Part shown: positions 27,901 through 40,500 of the stretch, one piece after another
How positions within the stretch are numbered: position 1 is the first letter of the stretch
Layout of the letters: each line of letters opens with the position of its first letter
From: Siphonodentalium dalli
Lineage: Eukaryota > Mollusca > Scaphopoda > Gadilida > Siphonodentaliidae
Direction of reading: 5' to 3'
Assembly: GCA_032622095.1 (NCBI GenBank)
Contig: CP136064.1
Span: forward strand, 185,488,209 to 185,552,208
DNA: 64,000 bases
The notes under the pieces: model-generated
The model's database searches: none
Told to the model about the DNA's origin: nothing
What the model saw: only the letters and a program-made list of their open reading frames with translations
Made by a program: the position numbers and the translations under genes

Positions 27901-30900
27901 AAAAATGACTATTGTAAACAAAGAAGCCGTTTTATTCAAATGTCTGGAAATAGTACTTTTTTGTAAAAATGTGAACAAAATGGAAAGGATACATGTTATA
28001 AACCTTATTTAGCATGAGTTAAGACATATTTAGATATGTTTGGAGCTAAATTAATTGTATTATTCAGCTGGTCTTTAAGGGATCTACTCATCAATAAGTA
28101 TTTTGTAAAGAAAGCGTTAAAGGGGCCTATAATGTTGGCACTTTTAAACTATATTGTACATAGAAAGAACCACATGTGTGTGAATGTTTTTAACATCGGT
28201 AAGTTGGGTGCAACATTACAAGACCCAACATGCTCAAATTGTAATTTGAACTATAACAAATGAGTGTGATAAGTTCAGCATTAAATTTAATCATTGGTAT
28301 CAAGTTATTACTTTGTTTGGTCCCCATGCTGGTTGAAAAGAGGTTGAAATAATGTTGTAGTACTGGTCAGGTTGTCATACATGCATGTCATTTCCATATG
28401 TTGTCTGTATGTGCCACTTTCAGGACTGCAGAAATCTGACTCGGGTGAAATTACTACAAAGTAACATAGAAGGCCAAAATATAGCAAAAGACTGTGTAAT
28501 AAATATTGTTAAAAAATACATGATAGAAGAAGCTCATTCCACTCATTTTTACAAGAGTTACAGCCCTTGTTTTAGATGGAAGTTTCTTCATTTTGTATCT
28601 GTATGAAAATTTCAGCATGTAACTTGATCTTGGATCATCAGAATCAGTTGTTCTTTGGTGTATTGATAGCCCAGATTAAGAGGAAAGGTTACCCACTTCT
28701 TGAATTTAGAAAATAAAAAACTTTTTCCTTCCTTTACAAATATTTAGTATTGCCGACTATCTAAACTGAGCTGTATATTTTGTGCACTTACTGTATACAG
28801 TTCTTTTAACTTGATCAGTTTCTTAATAACCCATTGTAGGCTCAGGAACACCTTCGAATTAAGAAGATGGGTGATAATGCCAAAGAATTACAGGAGACTG
28901 TAATAAAACTAGAGGATGAGATTATGCAGCTAATGAAGAAACCAGCAGCCCCACCACCACCTCCTCCATCATCGCCCATACCTGTCAGATCTCCTAGTCC
29001 AGAAATTGTCAGAATAGGTATGGTGTATTAACCCTTTGAGTGCCAGGTCCGATTTTTGTATCAACCCATATACCCTGTGCCAATGCATTCTCTTATATAT
29101 GCGAGTCGACCATAGGTCGCCTCGCATATATAAGAGAATGCATTGGCCTAACAATTTTTCATCTTTTGTTATTATTTTTTACAATTTTAATAATTTTTTC
29201 TTATATTCTTTAACAGACTTATTTAGTAGGTTTAGTGCCAGGCAATCTTATGTTTTTATGGGCATAAAAATTATTACTATGAATACTTTGAGTTATAACA
29301 TGCCCCTAAGGTGTTATCCAGTTTGTTTTTAAATTAGCTATAGCATGCTTAAGCATACCCAAAAAAAAAAAAATCTTAAAAAAATTCTTTAAATTTTTGT
29401 TTTTTGTTTTTAAATTTTAGGGCCGATTTTACAGAGCGTAAATTAGGGCCGATGAGATCGGCCTGTGGCACTCAAAGGGTTAACAACCCTTACTATACTA
29501 ATAAAAGTAGACAGAAACACGGATAATACAAGAGCAGGATTATTCATATTTATTGGTAGGAAATGATAAGATAATAAGTTAATTGTGGTCATTTGTTGAA
29601 CTTGTTATCTGAATCTTTCCAAAGGAAGCTACTTTTTACAGGGCTAGATTTTTTATACTGTTTGGTACGTCCGTCCGATGTCTGTTCATGTCATAACTTG
29701 AACAGTAGTGCTCGTATCTCAATGATATTTGGTCCGGCTGTTCAATACTATGAGGACATTAAATAGAGGGTTCCATCGTTTTGTTCGGATTTTCCATTCT
29801 AGAGTTATTCATCTTTGTTTATCTGTAAATGTTGGATTTTTGGTCTGTCTGGTGTCTGTTCATGTCATAACTTGAACAGTATTACTCGGATCTCAATGAA
29901 ATTTGGTATGGATGTTCACTACTATGAGGACATTAAATAGAGGGTTCCATCGTTTTGATCAGGTTTTCCATTCTAGAGTTATACATCTTTGTTTATCTGG
30001 AAATGTTGGCTTTTTGGTCCGTCTGTCGTCTGTTCATGTCGTAACTTCAACAGTTGTGCTGGGATCTCAATGAAATTTGGTATGGATGTTCACTACTATG
30101 ACGACATTCAATAGAGGGTTCCATTGTTTTGTTTGGCTTTTCCATTCTAGAGTTATTCATCTTTGTTTATCTGGAAATGTTGGCTTTTTGGTCCATCCGA
30201 TGTCTGTTCATGTCATAACTTGAACAGTATTCCTCGGATATCAATGAAATTGTGTATAGATGTTCACTATTATGGGGACATTCAATAGAGGATTCCATCG
30301 TTTTGTTTGAGTTTACGTTCTAGAGTTATTCAGTTTTTGTTTATATGGAAATGTTGCCTTTTTGGTCCATCCGATGTCTGTTCAAGTGATAACTTGAATA
30401 GTAATGCTCGGATCTCAATGAAATTTGGTATGGATGTTCACCACTATGAGGACATTTAATTGCGCATTCAACTGTTTTGTTATGGTTTTTCGTTCTATTG
30501 ATTTTTGGGTCCATCTGTCTGAGTATAGCCGTCATAATTTATAGATATGCCCACACTAGGCGGTGTACCACAAAGGGGTATGCACCGGATGAGAGTTCAT
30601 CTCTTGTTTTTACAGGGCTAGATTTTACGGTGCCCTAGATTGAGACACTTCACTCATAAACACATACACTGAACTTGAGAGAACAGAATTATGATTGAGT
30701 CAAAATGCTAGTGCGAAGGTCAACCATGTACTCATGATTTGTCACATGCACTTGTGTTTTGTGTGACTATGGACATGCTGATTGTGTTGTTGAAGCCATT
30801 CAGATGTGTGTTACAAGGAAACATGTGGGCAATTATTTTTGTTATATACCCTCTGAATTTTTTTGGTGAAATACCAGGAAATACAGTAGATTTAAAACAA

Positions 30901-33900
30901 TTCAATAAAACAGAAATTTTCTTAGATATCACAACTGAGTTTCTATTTTCAGTTGAAGCTGATGAAGGTGTTATCAACGAATTACGAAGTCGTTATGAAG
31001 AAGAAATCAAGAAACTGATGGTGAGTACATTTGAATTTTCTCTTCTTAAATGAACATTTCTCATTCGAACCCCATTTGGTAAGAGGTATCTCAAAAGATA
31101 TCGACACAGAAGATTTCCTAACAAATGTATTGATATAAAACGAAGAAAAAGCAGTGTGTGAAGTTTTTAAATAGTTCCATGTTATAATGTTATTCTGTTT
31201 CTGATTCCAGAATTTAAATGATTACATATTGCACAGGGATTACTCGGGGTCTGATTTTTGTGTTCGAAGTTGTATTTTTTATGACTTCAATTTGTCTTTC
31301 TGGGACATGTAATGCTCGTAGAAAGGTAGTTCAGGTATTTATCGATCTATTTTGTTTACGGGGAAAATTAAAAAGGAAATATTATTAGGTTTATTTGGAA
31401 GCACAAACCAACATATGGCTTTAATACAGGGCAAATTGGAGAGCAAGGTCAACTTCTGTTGATATCGGGAGTAAAATAAAAATATATGGATGAATATTGC
31501 CAAATTAAGTTTCAACTGTTAACAGTAACAAATACTCAGTGGGTCATATCATAACTTTGTTAATGCTCTCAGTGAAGTAGTGCAGTTCATGTAAACATTC
31601 ACAATTGATTAGCTTGTACATTATACAATGATAACATTGTTTCGAGGTTGACAGGAGGAATTGTCAACCGAAGGAAGTCAATTTTCACCAACACCATAGG
31701 TGAATATCTATTTTCAAGGGTTGACACTATACAGTTGTCACCCACGATTGAGTGAGACACACGCGATATGTCACCCACTCGAGACCTGGCATGTCATCCC
31801 GAATGCCGCCTGACCCATGGGTGTCAATCCAGGCCGAGAGCGGCGACAAATCTCTGTGTCTCACGAAAACAATGGTGACAACTGTTTTGTTATCTGTCAA
31901 ATGAGTATATACGCACCTCCTTAATGGCAGGCCTAGGTGCGCTTATATATTCTTTAATCCAGTTCGAAGAGGTAACTTTATGTTGGAATCCTCGCTTTTT
32001 AGACCATAAAATGTTCAAATTTTGGATTAATTAACACATTCATCATTTGCGCAGCTATTTTCCGGTCAGTTTGCTGATTGCATGGTGGAAATTGGTTCAC
32101 AGAAAGAGGAGAAAAGCAATTTTGAAGTAGAGTAGCCATACAGAGAAGTGTTTGGTTTCGTTTCCATAGTCACATTACCGAGAAAATAAAATTACTGAAT
32201 AAGACTGATCAGTAAACTGTGAAATGCAATACTTTAGTTGGGATAGAGCAATGTGCATATATTCCACTATAAGTATTAACTTTTCTTCAGCTTCATGCCA
32301 ATACTAATATGATATGATCAGGAGAGCATAAAAAATGTGACAATTATAGCGTTCGTTTGCATTTCTAGTTTGTCATCGGAGACTGCAAATATGGTTGGAA
32401 AGTTTGTTAGAATCATTTTAAATAAGTGAATTTTATACCAGCAAGTATAGTGTGTGGTGTCTTGCTTTTGTGCAGTTTATCAATGGAAACAGCGATCAAA
32501 TTGTGTGTATTTTATGAACTTCCTGTCGGTCGCCCAATTTATTTTCCAATTTCTGTTAAAAGTCCAGATGAAGTCCAGACAAAAGTATCACTTGGGTAGT
32601 TTTATTATTTTGTGTTTTGAATATAGTTTTCTTCATAAAACAAGTTTAATCACCAAATTTTTTTTGCGGATTGTCATAATTATAAGCAATCAATGTTGTT
32701 TTTGATGCATATGTCGGCAAATAGAAGTGTCTAATGCTGAACTACATACTTAGTATAATTTTTTTTAATTGTACAGTACGTTGTCCGGCATCAGACACTT
32801 CTATACACCGACAGATTCATTGAAAACGACGTGGATTGCTTATATAATCTACGATTTGATTTTGTCATACAGCTAATCAATTTCTTGCTAAATTGAGGAA
32901 TTGACCATGTTGAATTATTTCCAATTATTCAAAGTGCAAACTTTCCCATAATATGAAAGTCAACTGTATATGGCCTTACTGTATGAGCTCGAGGTTCCCT
33001 TCATACATATATCGCGTTTCCACATCCAACAGGATACCTACCATGTATTTACTCCAAACATATGATACCTACAATATTTATGAAGTATTGGGGGTGTTTT
33101 GTTGAGTGATAATGCGCTACATGTATGTCCATCATGACTTTTCACCACAACCTGGACGAGTACAAGAAAATACATACCGTACTATACACAACATTTTATA
33201 ATGACATTTTTATTATACATCTGTATGTTTCACAGATTTACTTGCCAATAGAGTTACTGTGCTTTGATTAGAATTACTTTGTGACATCACCTGGAATCCC
33301 GATAACTTTTATAAAAGTCATACTGGACTCAGTCCAATATGAAGTCTCAGTCAGGGACGAGCCGAGAGGGCGACGTGGGTGAAGAAGTCTCCCTATTCTT
33401 GCTCACTTCGCCTTAATTTTGCAGTCAGGCGAAGTTTAAGTCGCCATGAAATTTCCGAAGTTGACTGATGAAAATCGGGAAAATATTCATCCTAATTTAC
33501 TGCCAACATTGATTGAACCCAGTTATCGATTGACAGGGTCTTATAAAATACCATAATTCTTATTAGCATCTATAGTAATCTGATTTGGGAGCATATTCAC
33601 ACCTGAGAGTTGATTGCAAATAACTGTGAATACATCGTAAGGTGTCTACAGTGACTTGTGATTTTGAGATTATCACACCTGAAGATTACAACTCATACAC
33701 CTTACCAGTCCAATATAACGGGACTCCTGTGATGTCAGGTAGTATATTCTTGACACTTTTGGAGTCCAGTATGACTTTTTCCCAGATTATTATGTGATGA
33801 CTTTTGTCCAATCATAAGTAGACTCAGTAAAGAGATGGATAATAATACATGTACTCTAATGACCAAAGTGCATTATCCTTAATTAAAACAAACCCAAAAT

Positions 33901-34462
33901 CCATTTAATTGCTAACATTTATAATGATATTTCCTAATTATTTCCCCAAAATCAGATTGAGGTATTCATATTTTTTTTATTCGTAATATGTCTACAGTAT
34001 GGAGATTAAACCATGCAGCACAGTAAGTTAGCCAATAATCTCCCTTAAAACAATCAAATAGTCTATCGTTGTGCATTTGAAAAAGCATACCCAATTCTTC
34101 CAACTGCATTTACATCAGTTAGTTTTATTGTGGAATAACATGCATCGACCAACCAACAAAGAGAAATTTGTGTTAAAAAAGGGCTTTGTATATATTAATT
34201 CATGAGAATTAACCCTCCTGATCATTCACTCATTCATCACTGATAAATTAGTTATGTAATTTCCCACAACCACTTTGCCATCTGCTATTTATACAGGGTG
34301 AAATATACAGCTTGGATGAGAAAATAAAATTTTATGAGGATAGACTGACTGAACTGAAAGGTTTGTATATAAGATAGACTTAACCTTTCATGACTGGAGC
34401 GTCCTCAAATTTTGTGAAAACCCTGTGCCAATACATCTTCTATCTATATCTATATTTGCGAA

Positions 34463-34513
<51 letters not shown>

Positions 34514-37500
34514 GTTCTATAGAAATTCACAGGAGACCATCTAGATGATGCCAAAGGGGTCTACTAGGAGTAACTTTTTACGAGAAAGATAATGGTCGGG
34601 GTTAGAATTTTCTAAAGTGACGCCGTTGTTGTCAGGGGCAGAAAAGGGGGAGGGGCAGAAAAAAAAATTGTCGCTGATTGCCACCAAACTTATATATAAT
34701 CATCCCCATTATATGAGCAATCTAATGGCGTGGTTCAAATATGGCAAAAGTCGCACCGTTCGCGTCCGGGGTGCCCGGAAGGGGGGGGGAGATTTTTTTT
34801 CTGTCGCCGATTGCCACGAAACTTACATATAATCATCCCCATGATATGAAGAATCCAACGGTGTGGTTTAAATATGTCAAAAGTGGCGTTGTTTGAGTCA
34901 GGGATGAACGGAAGGGGAGAGGAGCACCAAAATTGATAAAACTAATTTTAGCGCCGATTTCCACCCAATTGATATATATTCTTCTTCATGATACAAGGAA
35001 TCTAATTGTGCGATTTAACAACGCCAAATTGTTGTTTTTGGATGAGAGATTGGGAGGGGTGGGCACTAAATTTGATAATAAGTCGCCGATTGCCACCACA
35101 CTTATACAAAATCATCCCCATGGTATGAGGAGTCTAACGGTGTGGCTTTTATCTGTCAAATGTGGCCTCATTCGAGTCAGGGTTGCATTGAAAGGGACAG
35201 GGGCACCAAAATTGATGCACAATGTTTTTAGCGCCAATTTCCACCAAATTGATACACGTTCTTATCCATGATACGAGGAATCTAATCGTGATTTAAAGAG
35301 CCATAGTGGTGCTGTTTGGGTGAGAGATAGAGAGGGGAGGGATTGGCACCAAATTTTATAAAAAAAATTGTTTAGTCGCCGATTATCACCAAACTTATAA
35401 ACAATCATCTCCATGATATCAGGAGTGTAATTGTGTGGTTTAAGGATGTCACAAGTGGGGCCATTCGAGTCCGTGGTGTATAGAGATGAGAGGGACACAA
35501 AAACTTATATCTATATGTTTAGTGCCGATTTCCACCAGATTGATACATATTCTTATCCGTGATACGAGGAATCTTATCGTGTGGTTTAGATACACCAAAT
35601 TGGTGCCCTATGGGTGAGAGATATGGGGACCTTAAATTTGATACGAATTTGTATACTCGCCAATTTTCACCAATTTCTTATATATGCATCTCTAATCTCC
35701 AATTAGTCTTAGTGTGTGCAGCTTGAGTCCGAAATAGGGACGGGAGGGTCACCAAAACTGATACAAAATATTTTTAGTACCAATTACCATCAAATTCAGA
35801 CACGTTCTTCTCAAATGATACAAGAAATAAAATCGTGCTGTTTGTCTGTCTGTGTGCGTTCTATATATAACTTCACGCGGTACAATCGAGATGGCACCAA
35901 GGCGTTCTAAGAGGGGTAACTTTTTACAAGGAAGATAATGGTGCGGGTTAAAATGTTCTAAAATGACGCTGTTGGTGGGAGGGGAAATTAAAAAAATATG
36001 GTGAAATAGTTTTGTCGCTGATTTCCACCAAACGAATATATAATCACCTTCGCAATATGGCGTTGTTCGAGTCAGCGTTGCATCAACAATTGATTTAATA
36101 AACCAAATTCCACCAAATTCATACACGTTTTCCTCTAATGATATACCATGAATTAAATCACATTTGGTGTCGTTTGTGTCACGGGTGGCGAGCGGATATG
36201 CACTATCATTGATAAGATTGCTATTCGCCGATATCCACATATAAGTTATATACAGTCACCAGGCCATCTCCATATCATTTTAAGTAGTTGGGCGTTCACA
36301 TTTCACAATCCCGACATATGGTGACCCACATAAGTCACTTGAACAATTATATCTTCTTAACAGTCATATTTATATGGGAATGGCAATCAAGGCATTCACA
36401 CAATGAGCTAGCAAAAAGAGATAACTAGAAGAAGCATTAAACGTATATTTATCATTCTATTGAAGAGATACATATATTCGTGCAAACTGAGAGACCTCGA
36501 ACCGTCAGAGGATTGCATACATATATTATAACAAAATTTAGTCTGTTCCATTCAATACAGTTTCCACAAAAAGTTACAATTTGTCAAGAGATATGGAAGG
36601 CCTGTTCAAAAATAGTGGTCACAGAAAATGCAGTTAGTAGCACAAGACTTTTCAGGATCCTACCAATACTGACATCTGACAAGGGTTTTAGAACAGACTC
36701 ATCGACTGACATAAACAACTCAAAATCTCGCTCTGTGCCTGGCACATGTAGCTGATATATTTGCGCAGCAACATTTCGTTTAAACTAAGAATATTTAGCC
36801 CATATATAGCACCATGAACAGAGGAGTACCTGGAAATTTCTTTGAAACATCTGTATCTTCATGGAGATATGATAGCCAGGTGTCCTCGAGATCTTAGTCC
36901 AACTCACTAGATTGATTGATACATCTCAATATGTAAAACCCAATTATCATCTTTTATCGAACTAATGTGTTTATGATGTTCATGTATCATATTATAACGT
37001 CTAATGTATACGCAGTTGTAAATAAATAAATACTTCATTATTGGTGGAACGGATTAATCGCGATAAACAGAATGACAATTGACAATGTGAGCCACTACTT
37101 ATATTCCATGACTGTTATAATCATGTTTTGTGATGCTATTTGAATATACAATTTATGAAAAAACGTATAACTCTTTAAGCAAGAGCATTCTCTGTTCCCA
37201 ACAAATATCCACAGCATACATTAACCTGGGCAACGCCGGGTAACCCTGCTAGTTCTCTTATATATGCGAGACTCCCATGACGTTCGCCTCAACCATGAAA
37301 CCGGAACTATATGATAAAAGCATATAATCACACATGACAAAACAAGCCATGTATGTGCCTAAATAAACCTTGTAAGCCTGTATTTTTTAATGCACAGGTT
37401 CTATGATGGGTAACGTGTAAATAAACACATAAGAACAGATGTGTTAATGGATTTGTTGATACGGCACTTGTGCCATCGCAGAAGGATAGAATTCGAGGCT

Positions 37501-40500
37501 GCATCTCTCGTTCTATCCTTCCATGCTAACACTCTAGCACACTTATGCTGTACCAACAAACCCATTAACACACTCGTGTTGTTCTGTGTATTTAACTTGA
37601 CATTGTAAGCCAGTGCATTCTCTTATATATGTGAGGCTCCCTATTGAAGACTCGCATATATAGAGGATATCTTACACTTTTTGGTTGGATATGGGAATTA
37701 TCTCATGAGTGATGACAAAAACAATTAATTTCCATGAGTGGCTCTGTCATCATGAATGAGATAATTACCATATCCAACCAAAATGTGTAGATGTTCTGTT
37801 TATTATATGCCCCGCTTAGTTGGCCCATGGCTCAACTCGAAAGAAGAGTAATAAGTGCAAATTTGTATCCCCAAGCACAGCGATGGTAATGAGATTGTGC
37901 TTATAAAAATAGTCCCATTTTTCTGACAGATTGGTTGAGGGATAAAAGGGGGGCTAATATCATAGTCTGTTTAACACAAACATTTAATTGATCACATATT
38001 ACATTTTTTTCAAATTGAACAATAACTCTAGTTCAATGTGGCGAAGCGATGTTAACTCATCTAGTACCAAATCACTTTTAATTTTAGCGTGGATTGATAC
38101 GAGTGAGATATCGATATCTTACTAGAGAATAACAGTTTTTATCTGACGCAAATTACTACTATTTGATGGATTAGCATATAATAAATAAGAGAATGCACTG
38201 GCACAAGATCTCAAATGCTGCACCAGCGCAGCTCCCGTCATGAAAGGGTTAATAATTAAGTAATGATCAGTTCAGTAAGAATTCAAGTCCCAGTTGATTT
38301 CTCTTTTGCTTGTCACTTGATTCTTCAGGCTCGTTTTCTTTTCAAGTTTAATGTATCAAAGTTATCTTGTTGAAAACCAAATATATGAGAAAACCTTTTA
38401 GACTAAACTTTGGACATAGGAGAAATTAATGTTTTCTCCTCATTTCTCACCAATGGCAGTTGATTTATTTGATTACTTTAAAATGCTGGAGATTGTGGAA
38501 AACCTCAACTGAAAAGAAGCAGCAAACTGTAATGATTTTTTTTTTCAAAATGCATTTTTTGTTGACTCACAAGGCATTTTATTTTTTATTACTTGGTTTA
38601 CGGATTTCCCTACCCCAAAAAAAAAAATGTTTGTCAAAAAATTTAATTTAATTTTAGTTTTTATTTATTTCGCCAATGGGAATATTAATCCAGAAGTATA
38701 AGTTTGCATAAAATATACAACATCGATTTAACAGCGAAGCCTCCTGGCGATCATTATCGTATTGAATGTCAACAACAACATGACAGACTTTGATATTGGC
38801 GATATTTGTTCATCTATCAGCATCTTGCTTTAAAGACACATCCAAATAACAAAAAATATATTTGCCTATGCAAGTTGACAAGGGCATAGCATAGCTATAG
38901 GTGATATGGTGGCTTGTTTTAGATGAGGAGATTATTATACAGCAAGTATTTTATTTCTCCCGAACCTATTTTTTTTGACAATTTAAATTAAAAAAAATAT
39001 TATACAGATTTTATTTTTATTTTATTTTTTCCTCCTACCTCCCCTACCTTTTAGCCAAAACAATACGTAAACCAAGTACTAAAAAATTAAATGCCCAAAA
39101 GAGTAAAATTGGTACTACTTCAAGACTGTCGACTGGAAATAACACGATGTACTCATGTTTCCTCATGTGATTACAGATCAACATGAACAGTGCCTAAAAC
39201 TTCTGAGAGATTATGAGCTAAAAGAAAAAGAAAGAGAAGAGAGCATTACAGAGCTGCCAAAATTACCTGACGTATCTATCAATGTTGCTTTCTCATAATT
39301 TGTTATAAGCATTATAAGCTTTAATTCACCATTCACCAATCCCTTGATTTTATGGGGCACAATATCACTTGCATGCCTTACCACACTTGCAGTTGAAAAG
39401 TAGGGCGCAAAAAGGCTTGCAATCTCGGTTGAGTTGACACAATGCCTGACAGAGAAAGTATGTCATAGATTTGGCAGGTTTAGCGACGATCCACCGATCC
39501 ATTATAACCAACATGTTTATTTTAACCTGTTAACAAGGAATTCAGTGCACACTCAGACAAATCACTGTAATCAAAGTGAAAGAGACAATGTCATCAAAAC
39601 ATTCCTTTACAGTCTTTTCACTAATTATATGCATTTCATTGATGCGAAACGGCGGGATCGATTTATGTATTTTTTTTGCCCAATGCTGTATTTGGTATCT
39701 ATTAATAGCTAGCTGGGTATCATTCCAATTGCCAATGCCTGTAACGTCGCATGGCTAAAATTAGTTAGAATAAAATAATTTGTAAAAATATCAGATAGTG
39801 ATACAGATCATATCAGTTATGCCGACACGGACTCTCTCATGGACCCAGCTCACAAATCGCATCTGCCGTTTCTGTGGTTAACCTGATACGCAAAATAAAG
39901 AACTATGTTATATAGCCTAAACCAACCCTTGATTGTGTTTTAACACTTTACACAATGCTCATATGACCAAAGTAATTCCCCCCAATTTCTTGCATTGACA
40001 CAAAAGTGTTGCAAAGTGTTGTCAGTCTTCATGTAATTTGGTGGTGGCGATTTTTTCCGTGGTTTGTGTCATGTCGAGAAAATATTTTGAAAACAGTGCT
40101 TGATTATTGGAAATGAGTGATGATTTGGATTAAAATATGTGATTTATTGGTGCTGTCCCTTAATTGTATGTTCGGCATCTGTTTTTGAAGTTTTGAATTG
40201 TTTATCCCATAATTGTGTACCATAATTTGAAAATATAGCTTTTACTTGATCGATTGGTGTTAAGAATTAGTTCAGGCGTTTGTGAATTTTGGCCATTAGA
40301 ATTGAGGAGTATCGATTCTGTGATCTCTCTTGTACCGTATGATATCTATAGCAATGTGTTTTTTAAAGTGGCATGCTCAGTTTAAATTTATAATTTTACT
40401 CGTTTTTAATGACACGCCCATGTGGATTAGACCATGTGTGTTTACATTACCATTCACCATAAAATATTCAAGAAAGTTAAAACTTCCTTTAAATTAATTA

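Larger units (their letters stand above)
34436..37252 (+). mobile_element. non-autonomous Helitron, 2817 bp
   Basis: It begins TC and ends CTAG, preceded by a hairpin (ACCTGG, loop, CCGGGT) seven bases upstream. It sits between A and T. Removing it rejoins ccaataca and ttctcttatatatg, exactly the uninterrupted form in sister MITEs. Inside are a (gtct)n tract at the 5' end and a long array of related 140-bp units. No Rep or helicase ORF is visible. Confidence 0.85.
34380..38252. mobile_element. TTAA MITE split by nested insertions
   Basis: The left end is TTAACCTTTCATGACTGGAG and the right end cccgtcatgaaagggttaa, matching the intact 14759-15021 element. The 3.9-kb distance arises from a Helitron (34436-37252), a second element (about 37271-37595), a hairpin MITE (about 37674-37793) and about 370 bp of unclassified DNA. 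The left end is 19 bp after exon 12. Confidence 0.75.

Noticed and set aside
29638-30606. CRISPR-like or regulatory array
   Set aside because: The units are about 175 bp, diverged throughout, with no short conserved repeat and unique spacers. The DNA is animal.
35749-36240. 163-codon minus-strand ORF
   Set aside because: It lies in the Helitron tandem array and has no recognisable domain.
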